This document shows positions 36,541 through 46,281 of a stretch of 64,000 nt of DNA, in pieces. The DNA lies in contig CM055093.1 in the NCBI GenBank assembly GCA_029204225.1, forward strand, positions 1,423,877 to 1,487,876, read 5' to 3'. Source of the DNA: Diphasiastrum complanatum. Taxonomy: Eukaryota; Streptophyta; Lycopodiopsida; Lycopodiales; Lycopodiaceae. The position numbers were made by a program, and so were the translations under genes. The notes below the pieces were generated by a model. That model was given only the letters and a program-made list of their open reading frames with translations, ran no database searches and was not told where the DNA came from. Each line of letters begins with the position of its first letter. Position 1 is the first letter of the stretch.

Positions 36541-38030
36541 TACAGTAGTATAATAACAAACAACGCAATGACAATTACAAAGCTGGAGATGGCTCTAACG
36601 ACTCTGCTGGAGATAGAGATGGCGTAGGCTTTTTTCAGAAATGTCACTCCTAGTTCAAATTTTTTAGTGTTCCCAACTATTGAGAGGGAATAATTCAGCA
36701 TTTTAAAAAATTATATTTTAACTGTGGTTAAACACCAGTGAAGTTTGATGTGACTAAACTAAGGTGCATTTATTTACATGGAAAGTAGTGCGAGCAGATG
36801 CGTAAAGAAGTTAGAAAATGATATTATAATTACTTTATAGTTATTTTTCTCTCCCCTACATGGCATTTCATATAGGGCCCTCTTTGGGCCCATATTTTCT
36901 CTAATGATTACACTTAATTGAGACTTTCATTTTAGCTGTTCAGAGATAGCTTAGAGTATGCGGCTTCGATCTGCAACTTATTGATTGTACTCATTCACTT
37001 CTGTTTCGTTTTCATACTGAATCAATACTATCTTTTTTTATTGCGTTCAGGTTCGTCTCAGAATGTATGCGTTTCTGTAGTTCTTCGCGACTAATTATTT
37101 GTTTGATAATTTAAAAGTTAGTTACTATAAGATCGAACGTGATTTCTATCACTATTGTTTTGTTCGAAATTGATAGGCATAGTCATGCATGAAGAAAGAG
37201 GAAGATAGTCTATTCCGCTGCGCACGATAAGTTTTTTTTCTTGTCATTCGAATTCTATTTATTCGAATCTTATTCGACCTATTTTTTACATACCTCTTTC
37301 TGACACGTAGAACTGTAGATGTCGTAAGATATTCTTTGATAAGCTCTGAGCTGCACAAAAGTTTCACATTCTTCCACTCTGGTTGAGGATGCAGGAGTGA
37401 GAGGATATCAGCTGGTTTCTTCTTAAGTAGTTCCTCAAGCTTTCCTGGTAGTTTATAGCCACCCCTTGTCATGACATCTAGATATTTGGCTTCGAAGAGC
37501 ATCGACTGTTCTAAATCAGGTACCGTAAAAACTTTATTATACTAGTGTTTGTGCACCGCCATAGGATTGGGGAGGTTATACACTGTGCGAGGGAGAACGG
37601 TGGAAGTTGATGGAGGATCAAATTTGGGGGGTGAAGAGGAGGTGAGAGGAGGTGAAGAAGTACAAGGAGGAGAACTGGTGCAAGGTGAGATGGTGAGATG
37701 GCACGAGGCGGAGTTGTGAGCTTGAGAGCGGGCATAGTAGGATCAATATGAAAGGAGGCATTGTCTTCGGCATGTGAGACATACTGAAGATCATGGTCGA
37801 AGGTGCGGTCTCCGCCAGTCTGGAGGTCGAAGTGAGAATAAGTTAGCTTTCTAATAAAAAAAAAACTTATGGTAAAGGGTAGTAGGCCGCCCAAATAACC
37901 TTTGGAGTACTTCAAAAACATGATAAACAAAAGTGCATGACATGCATGTTTAATTATGTGGTCATACAGTTGATATTGACTTAGAAGTGATCATTGCAGT
38001 ATAAGTCTCTATCTAACATGAAAAGTGTTT
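36541..38030. other. Intergenic with Copia-4 LTR remnant
   Basis: 37087-37305 matches the Copia-4 5' LTR (24667-24948) and ends CTGACA. On either side I see no supported gene: the 37152-37502 and 37511-37930 minus-strand frames lack any domain, and the first overlaps the LTR. Confidence 0.55.
37087..37305 (+). repeat. Copia-4 family LTR remnant
   Basis: Shares AAGATCGAACGTGATTTC, GTCATGCATGAAGAAAGAGG and the terminal ACATACCTCTTT block with 24667-24948. The 5' part of the LTR is not aligned. Probably the displaced 3' LTR of Copia-4, or a separate copy. Confidence 0.8.
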
Positions 38031-38985
38031 CATTAGAAGAGTTCCAAAATTAAAAAAAGACCCTTTGTAAGAATACTTTTATTTTTTTTCTCTAGTTTCG
38101 ACCGTCACCTGGCCCAATCACAATGCACAAATTGAAATCTACGTAACGTAGTTCAAATAAACTGAGAAATTAAAATACATTATAGAAACCTTTGAAATTT
38201 GTGTCTGGGCAACATGGACGTATCCCATTGGTTTGCTCTTCTTGCCCGTAGTTTGCCCAACGTCAATACCTCAAGTTAAATTTACTTAACTATGCTGGTT
38301 AGTATAATGAAATTTGCTAATCATACTAGTTATAGTTATAGAAATATAGTATGCACAGTTACTTAAAATATGGTATGCATAGTAATTGTGGCTACGGTGG
38401 CATTCACATTAGATTAAATGTGATAAAAAAATCAAAATTAAATATCATATCAGAGAGATTTTTGGTGCCCAAAGCTTTGAAAATAGCAATGGCAAGGAGA
38501 CCCAGATCTACAATTAAGGCTGTGATTCTTTTCAATGAGAAAGATGAAGCTAATAACTGGAAGCCAACAAAATATACAAAGAATTCATGGGTGTTGTTGC
38601 ATCCATCATCAAAGAGCAATTTTCGACAAAAGAAAAGAGCAAAAATAACATACAAATCTTATTGGAAAGCAAAAAATATGGAGTTTAAACTACTCCGGGA
38701 GGTCACTCGATATCAGAAGTTTTAGTACAACATGTATATATGCATTCAGAAATAAAAGTACAAGATATCAATCCTCATGACATCGAAAATGCAACTGTGA
38801 ATATATCAAAATGTATGCACTCTACTGCAATCATTAATAATTTTTTTATTGATGCTCTTCAGATTACGATTTAAATGCTTCAACATTTTTTTTTCCTTTC
38901 AGATTTATATCCATCATGCATAAGTGAATGGGAGCCAGCACAATCACTTGCAGGAATATTGGACGTGATTCACTCTGATGTTGGA
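38031..38985 (+). repeat. 0.95-kb dispersed repeat, copy 1 (with small ORF)
   Basis: Collinear and roughly 90% alike with 54963-55880 in the same orientation. It ends GAATATTGGACGTGATTCACTC and is followed within about 10-15 bases by an LTR of family 3; the other copy is followed at the same point by an LTR of family 2. Both inserts thus sit next to the same target sequence. It contains a short open frame, listed separately. Confidence 0.85.
38489..38725 (+). CDS. Small ORF, 78 codons, shared with the 55-kb repeat copy
   Basis: Begins MARRPRSTIKAVILFNEKD and includes NWKPTKYTKNSWVLLHPSSK. The second copy at 55427-55627 begins with the same seven residues and keeps the first 49 codons with only a few conservative changes, then shifts frame. 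No domain is recognised. An upstream ATG in frame (38351) extends it by 46 codons, but that part is broken in the other copy, so I take 38489. It may be an exon of the repeat's former gene. Confidence 0.4.
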   Translation: MARRPRSTIKAVILFNEKDEANNWKPTKYTKNSWVLLHPSSKSNFRQKKRAKITYKSYWKAKNMEFKLLREVTRYQKF

Positions 38986-38998
38986 AAGCTGCAATACA

Positions 38999-39683
38999 TG
39001 TGAAAGTACTGTACTTTAGGACCATAAATGGATCTACAAAAGATCCACAAGAGTGATTGGATGCTTGCTTAACAATCTATCAAAAAACTAGACACAAAAA
39101 AGTTGATCTAGATTGGCAATTTGACAAACAACAAGCATTGATAAACATTGAAATCCGAGCCCACATGTGTGTACTACGGGCTGTAGTACGGCCTTCAACC
39201 TGAGAAACAAGTAGAAATTGATTTGGTTTCATTTGGATCACAAAAACTCAATGTGCATAGTGAACTAGCTTGAGATTGCCAATGAGCTCCAAAAATTTTC
39301 TATCTTCTCACTGTGGGAGCTTGGAATACATAGCAAATTCGACTTCCTTCTTGAAGTTAGGTGGATTTTCAGCATGTAATCAGGAAGTTAACTCACCCTT
39401 CTTGCCCTAAAATGAAACCCTAGCCTAGATCCTAGACTTATGCTTGGTAGGTAGCTAGTTGGTCAAATTTTCACCTTAAACTTAGGTGTAGGTCCTATAA
39501 AGTAGGGATGACCACCAAATGGACATGACCAACTCTCTTGACTTGACCTAACCTACATTAGGAGTGGGTCGCCACGTGGCATCTTGGCCTTACATGTGTG
39601 GAACCCAATTATACACAATATTTACAATGTTCTACATGGTTTTTGATCAAGCTAGATTTGTCAATTTTTGGCAATTCTTCACA
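38999..39683 (-). repeat. LTR family 3, 3' LTR of Copia-3 (685 bp)
   Basis: Collinear in reverse with the solo LTR at 18390-19080. Both carry the inverted pair around TGTAGTACGGCC and end in TGTGAA/TTCACA. Confidence 0.9.
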
Positions 39684-40486
39684 CTCCTCCTCAAATTTAG
39701 CTTGATCTATCTACAACTCTCTTTCTAGATGAATGAATGCTTTTAGAAATGTCTAGAAAATCCAGCTACAAACAAGGAGCTTTTGAGACTCCAATAGAGA
39801 ATGATGTCCATGAAGGATCTTTTACCACCTCTTAAAGGATCCCTTACAAGAAGTTCCAAATATGTGTCTATATACATGTAGCACATTTCAAGAACTATAC
39901 ATCATGCCAAGTCATTAATTCCAAGGCATTTTGTGCACTTGAAGATACATCAATAAAACTATTAAGTGCATACATAATGTTGCCAAAGACAACTTGCCTT
40001 GCTTGATCCATATGATTGAGCCTAGATGGCTCCATCTTGATACTCATGGTTCTTCTTGGAGTCCTCGGGTCTTGAGCTTGTTCCTCTACTTGACTTGACT
40101 CCAGACCATCAATAAATTGAATGAGGTGTTGATGCAAAGGTGCTTCTTCAAGTTTACAAATCTTCCACTCTTGAAAGATCACATTTCCACCATTGACAAA
40201 TTATTTGGTTGAAAACAAGTAGATTTACAATCTCTACTTGAAGAGCAAAACACTACCATTATTCCTATCATTGAAATAGGATAATCTTTGGTCCTTACAT
40301 TGGAATGATCATGCTCAAAGCATGTGGACCCAAAGATTTCCAATACAAATGATGTTTCATCTTTTATGACACTATTCAAACTATTACAAAAATAGTTATC
40401 CAATGAAATTGCTTTATCAACAAATGGAGATTTGAAAGCATCTAATTTCATTGTCTTGTCATAAAGAGTACTAAACACCATAGATC

Positions 40487-41310
40487 TTAAAGAACTTCAT
40501 GTCTTCTAATATTATCTAACAAGTACTCAGAGATAGTAGACTCTCCAATGCTCACCACCCTTGCAAGATGCACACTTGAACGGACAATTTGCATACAATT
40601 TGATGACTCGGCAATTGTCATTGAGGACTCCCTTTGAGGCTGATCGTCAAGATCTTCCTCCTTTTGATGCTCCTCCTCAATGCAAGCAAGATCACACTTT
40701 GCCAAGATCTCTTCTTGAGTGATCTCCTCCTTTGCCAAGCTCATTCTTTCAAAAGCAACACTAGCTTCCAACTTAAACAATCTTCCATGTTTAAATCCCT
40801 TTGCAATGCAAACATCATTCTTCAAGATGAAGCAAACATCATGCTTAAAGTGGACATCAAAACCACTTTCTAAGAGTAGACCAACACTAAGCATATTCTT
40901 GGTGATTGATGGTACATAAAGGACATTTTCTAGATCCATGCATTTTGAGGATTCTATTCCCAAAGAGATGGTGCCAACACCATTTCTCCTACACTCTTCA
41001 TCACTTGCAGTAAAGACAAACTTTTTAGAAGCATTGAAAGAGTGTAAGGTTGAGAAAAAGTCCTTTTCACAAGACATGTGGGAGCTAGCCCCACTGTCGA
41101 TCCACCAATTGTCTCTTGAATTGCTATTGCTTGTTGGTGAGGATGTAGATGTCATCAAGAATACATCTACTTCATCCTCCTCCTCCTCCTTTGCAAGGCT
41201 TCCTTGTTTGTCCTCCTCCACTTGTGCTCTTAGCCTCTTGTAGCATTCAGATGCATAATGCCCCTTCTTTCTACAAAAGAAGCATTTCTGCTTTGACTTG
41301 TCTTTTGAGC
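40487..41310 (-). pseudogene. Copia-3 zinc knuckle and aspartic protease
   Basis: On the minus strand CFFCRKKGHYASEC (CCHC knuckle) is followed by an acidic linker and WWIDSGASSHMSCEKDFF, the intact Copia protease site, then NVLYVPSITKNMLSVG and ILKNDVCIAKGFKHG. After that the reading goes into an acidic tail (EEEHQKEEDLDDQ) rather than integrase. This suggests an internal deletion that left an open frame of 244 codons. A TGA stands just upstream of the knuckle. Confidence 0.85.
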
Positions 41311-41411
41311 TTCATGCATCATCCTCTTCTTTGACCTCCTTTGGATGCTCCTTCTTTCCATTGGTCTTTTTTTTTGCCCTTGAATGAGAAATTGGCTTTC
41401 TCATCACCATC

Positions 41412-42017
41412 CTACAAAGACAAGGAACTCATCCTAGATTTTGCATGGAGCATCCTACACTCTTCAGCCACTAATACACTGTGAAGTTTTTCTATAGTTG
41501 GCAAAGTGTCTTGGGAAAAACTTTGGACCAAATTTGCAAAGTCATCCCCTAGACCATTAAGGACAATTTGTACAAGCTCTCCATCATGAATCTTCTCTCC
41601 AATGGAAGCCAACTCCCTATTTAGAGACTTGATTCTGAGTACATAATCTTGTGCACTCTCCTCACTTCTCCTCATGCTTTGCAAAATTTGATTTCTAAGC
41701 ATAAGAACTCTAGAAGTGTTGCTAGACTCATAGATTGATTTTAAAGACTCCCAAGCCTCTTTAGCACTAGTACATGCTGATACTTCTCTCAACAAATCAT
41801 TGCTCACATTCATCTTCACACAATGAAGTGCAAGCCTAGATCTCTTCTTGTATCTAGCTAACTCTTGTGCACCTAGAGGTTCATCTTCATCTTCAATCAA
41901 GAACTCATAAAGGTCTTGGAGCACCAAGAGTGACTCCATCCTTACCTTCCAAATAGCATAATTTGTAGAATTCAACCTCTCACTAGCTTCTAGAAGGTAT
42001 GCTCTAGTAGATCCCAT
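41412..42017 (-). pseudogene. Copia-3 gag
   Basis: Starts MGSTRAYLLEASERLNSTNY (ATG at 42017) with YAIWKVRMESLLVLQD, the same N-terminal motif as Copia-1 gag, and ILQSMRRSEESAQDYVLRIK further on. It ends in TAG after SSLSL; the next codons continue DGDEKANFSF in the same frame toward the zinc knuckle, so the TAG (CAG-like position) divides one original gag-pol frame. Confidence 0.85.
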
Positions 42018-42041
42018 CTTACTAGTGACTTCTACAAACAA

Positions 42042-42385
42042 GAAATAGATTCGATTGACTTGAAACTCACAAAGGTCTCACACTTGCAGTGTTTCACTCA
42101 AATTTGATTTCTAATCCAAAAAATGGACTTATAATCACAGTTCTATCACTCTCTCACAAAGTTGGAATGAAGATAAGATGAAGTGATAACTACTTTCAAA
42201 CAAATCTTGCCAAGAAATGGATTTGATTGTCTCTAGAATCTCACTAAGGTCTCTCTCTTGTAGTGTTTCACTCAAATTAGACTTCTAATCCAACAAATGG
42301 ACTTATAATCTCAGTTCTAGCACTCCCTCACAAAGTTGGAATGAAGATAAGATGATGTGAAATCTACTTACAATCAAATCTTGTC
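42042..42385. repeat. Tandem duplication in the Copia-3 leader, unit about 175 bp
   Basis: The stretch with GTGTTTCACTCAAATT..CTAATCCAA..AAATGGACTTATAATC..CACAAAGTTGGAATGAAGATAAGATGA is present twice, near 42090-42215 and 42265-42360, with point differences. It is part of the untranslated leader between the missing 5' LTR and gag. Confidence 0.75.
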
Positions 42386-42416
42386 AATTTTGGCTATTTT
42401 TGGACAATAACATGAC

Positions 42417-42745
42417 TAAATCTCCCTCACACACACTTTGCCATAGTCATTTTCTTAACATTTGAGGCTCTTTGGAAAAAGCGAAAAATGCGACACTGTG
42501 ATTTTACACAAGATTTTTGTCAGGCAAAAAATGTGAAAAAGGTGACACTACATTTTTGAACGGGATTCCTGACAGGCAAAAAAGAAGACATTGTCATAAA
42601 CTCCGTGTAATTCTGCAGACTGTGTAAAAATACTTGTAATTCTACAGACTGTGTAAACACATGAGAAAATTCGCAGAACTGGATGTTAAGAATGGATGAA
42701 TATTAAAACTGATTTGACGATTGGTAAGAAGGAGAATAATCCAAC
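42417..42745 (-). repeat. Inverted dispersed repeat R, copy 2
   Basis: Reverse complement of 24092-24442 with substitutions and indels. Ends GGAGAATAATCCAAC at 42745, with the ATG of the copy B small gene at 42746. Confidence 0.6.
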
Positions 42746-43027
42746 ATGGTTGAGGTGGAAGAGCATTGGAAGCTTGATTTTATCATAACAGAGCTCATGC
42801 TATTACAAATCAATCTACCAACATATTTTAGATTTATCATCAACGGAAGACTCGTAAGTACTCTATGTTTATTGCCATTTCAAAATTGTACAAAATAATT
42901 GAAAATGACATAATTTACAATTGTACATTCACTAATATTTGGCATGTCATAGATGCAAAAAAGACAGGAGCTGATAACGTGCTGCAAAGATCTACCTACA
43001 ACAATCACCATTGTGGAAGAACAATAG
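42746..43027 (+). CDS. Small element gene, copy B, 60 aa
   Basis: Exons 42746-42853 (36 codons) and 42953-43027 (25 codons with stop), with GTAAGT donor and TCATAG acceptor in phase 0. The protein begins MVEVEEHWKLDFIITELMLL, includes YFRFIINGRL and ends IVEEQ. No stop or shift is seen, so this one could still be made. Unknown function; see copy A for the weak ubiquitin-like resemblance. Conservation of both exons and the intron with copy A argues for a real gene. Confidence 0.6.
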
Positions 43028-43192
43028 CTTCAAATAAAGTTTAGTAAAAATCTGTGTATAGACTCTTTCATTCAATAAATGAAAGCCCAAGTTGGGCATC
43101 AGTACATGTATTTTGTGCTCCCAAATTCATAAAATAGAATATCACTTGATATACCAATGTATATTCTCCCATCAATTCTATACATGTGCAAT

Positions 43193-44529
43193 CTATATCT
43201 GTTCTGTGCTATCTATATTTTTCTGATCTTTATTTAATATAATAACATCATCCTCAGCACCATCATCAACAATGGGAGGCTGAAGCCTTGCCCTCACGAG
43301 TATGCTTAGGATAATTTCTTGTCTAAACTTGTACACTTGGCTTGGTGTGTATTCATGAAGTGTAAACTGCAAGATAGAACACTCATGTATTAGTAACAGC
43401 TAAAAAAATCAACAGAACAGAAAAACTAATCACGATTCCAAAACCAAGATTAAACAGAATAAATTACCTTCGAAATATCAACATCCTCCTGAAGGTTGAA
43501 CCACTCAAAAAATAACTTTGCATTATATAAAGTGTACCACCCATAGCTGAATGAATCATTTTGTTGGGATGACTGCAAAAAAATTCAGCACATAAGAAAT
43601 CAATTAAGAAACAAAATGAATTAGAATGAAACAAATACATTAGAATACTGATTTCAAAATGTTGTTAAGAAAGACAAAATTTACCTCCAAACTGACGATC
43701 TACCAGTGAATTGAATGGGGAACATCTATTGGAATATATTTACTTAAATATGGCAAATATATATCTACACCCTTATGCGTATTGCTAGCCGAGTTCATCT
43801 TGACACAAAATAATTTAACAGTATTATCTACAGATCTCTTAATAGAGATCAGGTTTAAACTCTAGTGCTCACTGCAAAATAAGATAGAAAGTCCATTAGC
43901 TGCAATTTTGAGAACTATTTCCATTGATAATGCCAATGATAAAGCATTAAACAACAAGAAGCATTTAACATATCTCACTTGGTATGATAAGGCATGAGCA
44001 GGTATTTTGTTGTTGGTGTGAATCCACTAGTCAGGCACTGTGACAAAGTGTCATTATTCTCCTTGAAGGCCTGTAGCAAAAAGTTACTGAGCACCAACAA
44101 TTCATTGGATGAATCTTTTGCAATGTCATATTGCAAGAGTGTAATCCCAGACTCTATCACATGATCACTGATAGAAGCCCGTCTATTTAGATCCAAACAA
44201 TCAATAACTCTATAGTTTATACTGAAGTCAAGTTTCTCTAATCTAAAACAAAATGGAACTCCAATTCTATCTATAACATCGGCTATGTCACTCTCAAAAT
44301 TAAGATAATCATCCGAATCTAAATATGTATAGAAATTTGAAATAGGAGGAGGAGGTGGATGAGCAGTATCAACATGAATAACAAGATTATCCAAAATTGA
44401 TGTAGCTATATTTACAGTCGTATCTAGTGCAACAGTATCTACATTACCAACGAGATTAGGTTGAGAAAAATTTGTGGTATTGGCCCTCCTAACTTTCTTC
44501 AAGGCTCTCTTGGGGGCTGGTTGCTTCAT
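43193..44529 (-). pseudogene. ULP1-like cysteine protease gene, copy B (no H3 domain)
   Basis: Starts MKQPAPKRALKKVRR (ATG 44529), a short basic N-terminus, then 185 open codons to PYHTK at 43975, where a GTGAGA donor ends the exon. The next exon (about 43873-43690) reads EH(stop)SLNLI, where copy A has RHWSLNILF; the Trp codon is now TAG. Then QQNDSFSYGWYTLYN (about 43575-43530): the nucleophile Cys of copy A is Tyr here, so the protease is inactive. The last exon has YTPSQVYKFRQEIILS and ends at 43193. The overall layout equals the C-terminal two thirds of copy A. Confidence 0.7.
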
Positions 44530-44754
44530 TGACCATTGACTACACGTGTGAAAAAAATTTGCTATAAGAGACACGCAATCCAATTAATTTTTTGCTTTAT
44601 TTTTTTCGAATATCACGACATATCGCTCTTGTGCGCGCGCTTGTGTTGCTTGTAATTTCTTGATCTCTACCTGCGCACAAGTTCGATATCCCGGTTCTAT
44701 TTGTCGTACATATCTCTCTTGTGCGCGCACAAGTGTGATATCTATCGTAGTACC
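44530..44754. promoter_or_regulatory. Divergent promoter of element copy B with palindromic motifs
   Basis: 225 bases between two divergent start codons. It holds CGACATATCGCTCTTGTGCGCGCGC (44619-44643 region), CTGCGCACAAGTTCGATATC (44671-44690), and the perfect 16-bp palindrome CTTGTGCGCGCACAAG (44719-44734) flanked by ATATC on both sides. The same GATATCG plus CTTG-GCGC pairing is iterated in copy A. Confidence 0.55.
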
Positions 44755-46263
44755 ATGGCCTCGTCCTCAAGATCTACCCAAGATTCCGGCCTAAGTGCAA
44801 TTCTTATTGAATTTGGGATTACTGACAACCTAGACTACTTCCACAACCTATTTTGACCATATTTACATGTTTTCAAGACTGCACAACCCAATACTAAAGT
44901 ATTTTATGAACATTATGTTAGATTCAGGGATATACTTAGTATTCATGTTATCTCCATAGGTTCACTCTCCTACATGCATTATACTGATCTTGTCCATTTC
45001 TTCCCACTATCTAGGCAGAGACTAGATAGAATGTCTACTAAATTGTTTGATCTGTTTAAAAGCACTTCAATGTGTCCTTATTGCGACAAAAAGTGTCGAT
45101 TTGCTGAATACCAAACTGGTTTCATACTTTTCTTGTTAGTTCAGATCCCGGATGATGAGGAAGTTTCTGCTGCTGATCCTCATATTGCATCATCCTCAGT
45201 TCAATCATCCTTTAAGGATACTAGTCACTTCCTTATTGACACCCCTGATAAGGATAGTGATTTTCTTGATGTGAATACTGAGTACTTCGGGATTCTTTCA
45301 TTGGCCAGAATATTACTGCTGATGAATCAATCCCTATAGATGAATCTAAATGTCTCTTTAATTTGCTAGTATATTTTATAAATGATGATGTATTTACTAC
45401 TACAGCTGATTTGTGTCAGTTTTTTTACTATCGTGAGGATGAGGTGCTATGTTTATTATCCGGCACAATTTTTGAAATCTCCGACTTTGTAGATTTTGAA
45501 ACAGATGACCTTGTTGCTGGAATTGGTTATGATGATGAGGATGGACTTATGACCGGTGAAGAATGCTTGACAAGGGCCTTATCAAATATTGTTGGAGCAT
45601 GGATGAGGCATACCATCTGATGAAGAATTCATGGCATTTCAATCCTAGATGGGCTTCCCTCATCCATCATTAATGCATTTCACAGATGATTCTTCTTCAG
45701 TAGGTGGTCATAATATTGATCATCCTGATCTGATTGCTGTTGATGATGAAAAATGTGTAAGTTTTTAAACTTCCTTATATTAGATTGTTCTTAACTGCTG
45801 AATGTATATTATCTTTAACTTATTTTTTAATTGTAGGATGCTCTCATAATTGATGACTTTGGTGGTTACAGACAACATGCATCCTCATTCCAGAGGGATA
45901 GTGGACTTGGCCACTATCTTAGGCATTTTCTGAAGAATGAGATCTGTATTGCTCATTCATAGCTAAGCCCAGTTGGGGGAGACTCTGATAATGGTAGTTA
46001 AAGCTTTATCATTTTATCTAGGAGGACATAAATTTGTTAAGATGAATAAGATCATTTTCGTCAAAAGATCTTATGTTTTGAACATTCTAGGTTTTACTGA
46101 TGGGAATGTTCCTTTGAGGAGCTCTCATTATTTATTGTACTCTACTTATATTGAGCTTAGTGGAAATAAGGATAATGCACATCTATTAGATGCATACTCT
46201 AGCAAAGAATTTCTTTATGACAATACAGCCATAGAAGCTAACACAAAAGTTGATGATGAATAG
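44755..46263 (+). pseudogene. Element plus-strand gene of unknown function, copy B
   Basis: Starts MASSSRSTQDSGLSAILIE, with a TGA after YFHNLF at a position likely once Trp, then ORF 44974-45339 with MCPYCDKKCRF (a C-x2-C-x3-C cluster). It continues with frame changes through TADLCQFFYYREDEVLCLL (compare copy A SDLFYFTEAETLCIL) and an acidic stretch. An intron ends TTGTAG at about 45837. The last exon has GLGHYLRHFLKNEICIAHS, GETLIMVVKALSFYLGG and KIIFVKRS. Unknown domain; conserved between the copies despite decay. Confidence 0.55.
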
Positions 46264-46281
46264 TGAACACTATGTATTTTG

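Larger units (their letters stand above)
38999..42416 (-). mobile_element. Copia-3: truncated minus-strand Copia (gag-protease only)
   Basis: The 3' LTR is 38999-39683 (TGTGAAAGTACTG...CTTCACA on the plus strand) with a purine tract beside it (39684-39692, CTCCTCCTC on this strand). The internal region keeps gag, zinc knuckle and protease, but integrase, RT and RNase H are absent. Instead 39684-40486 holds only short frames. The 5' LTR and primer site are missing; the element stops at repeat R (42417). Confidence 0.85.

Noticed and set aside
37511..37930. 139-codon minus-strand frame
   Set aside because: No domain; Pro/Leu-rich composition arises from GAGG repeats on the plus strand.
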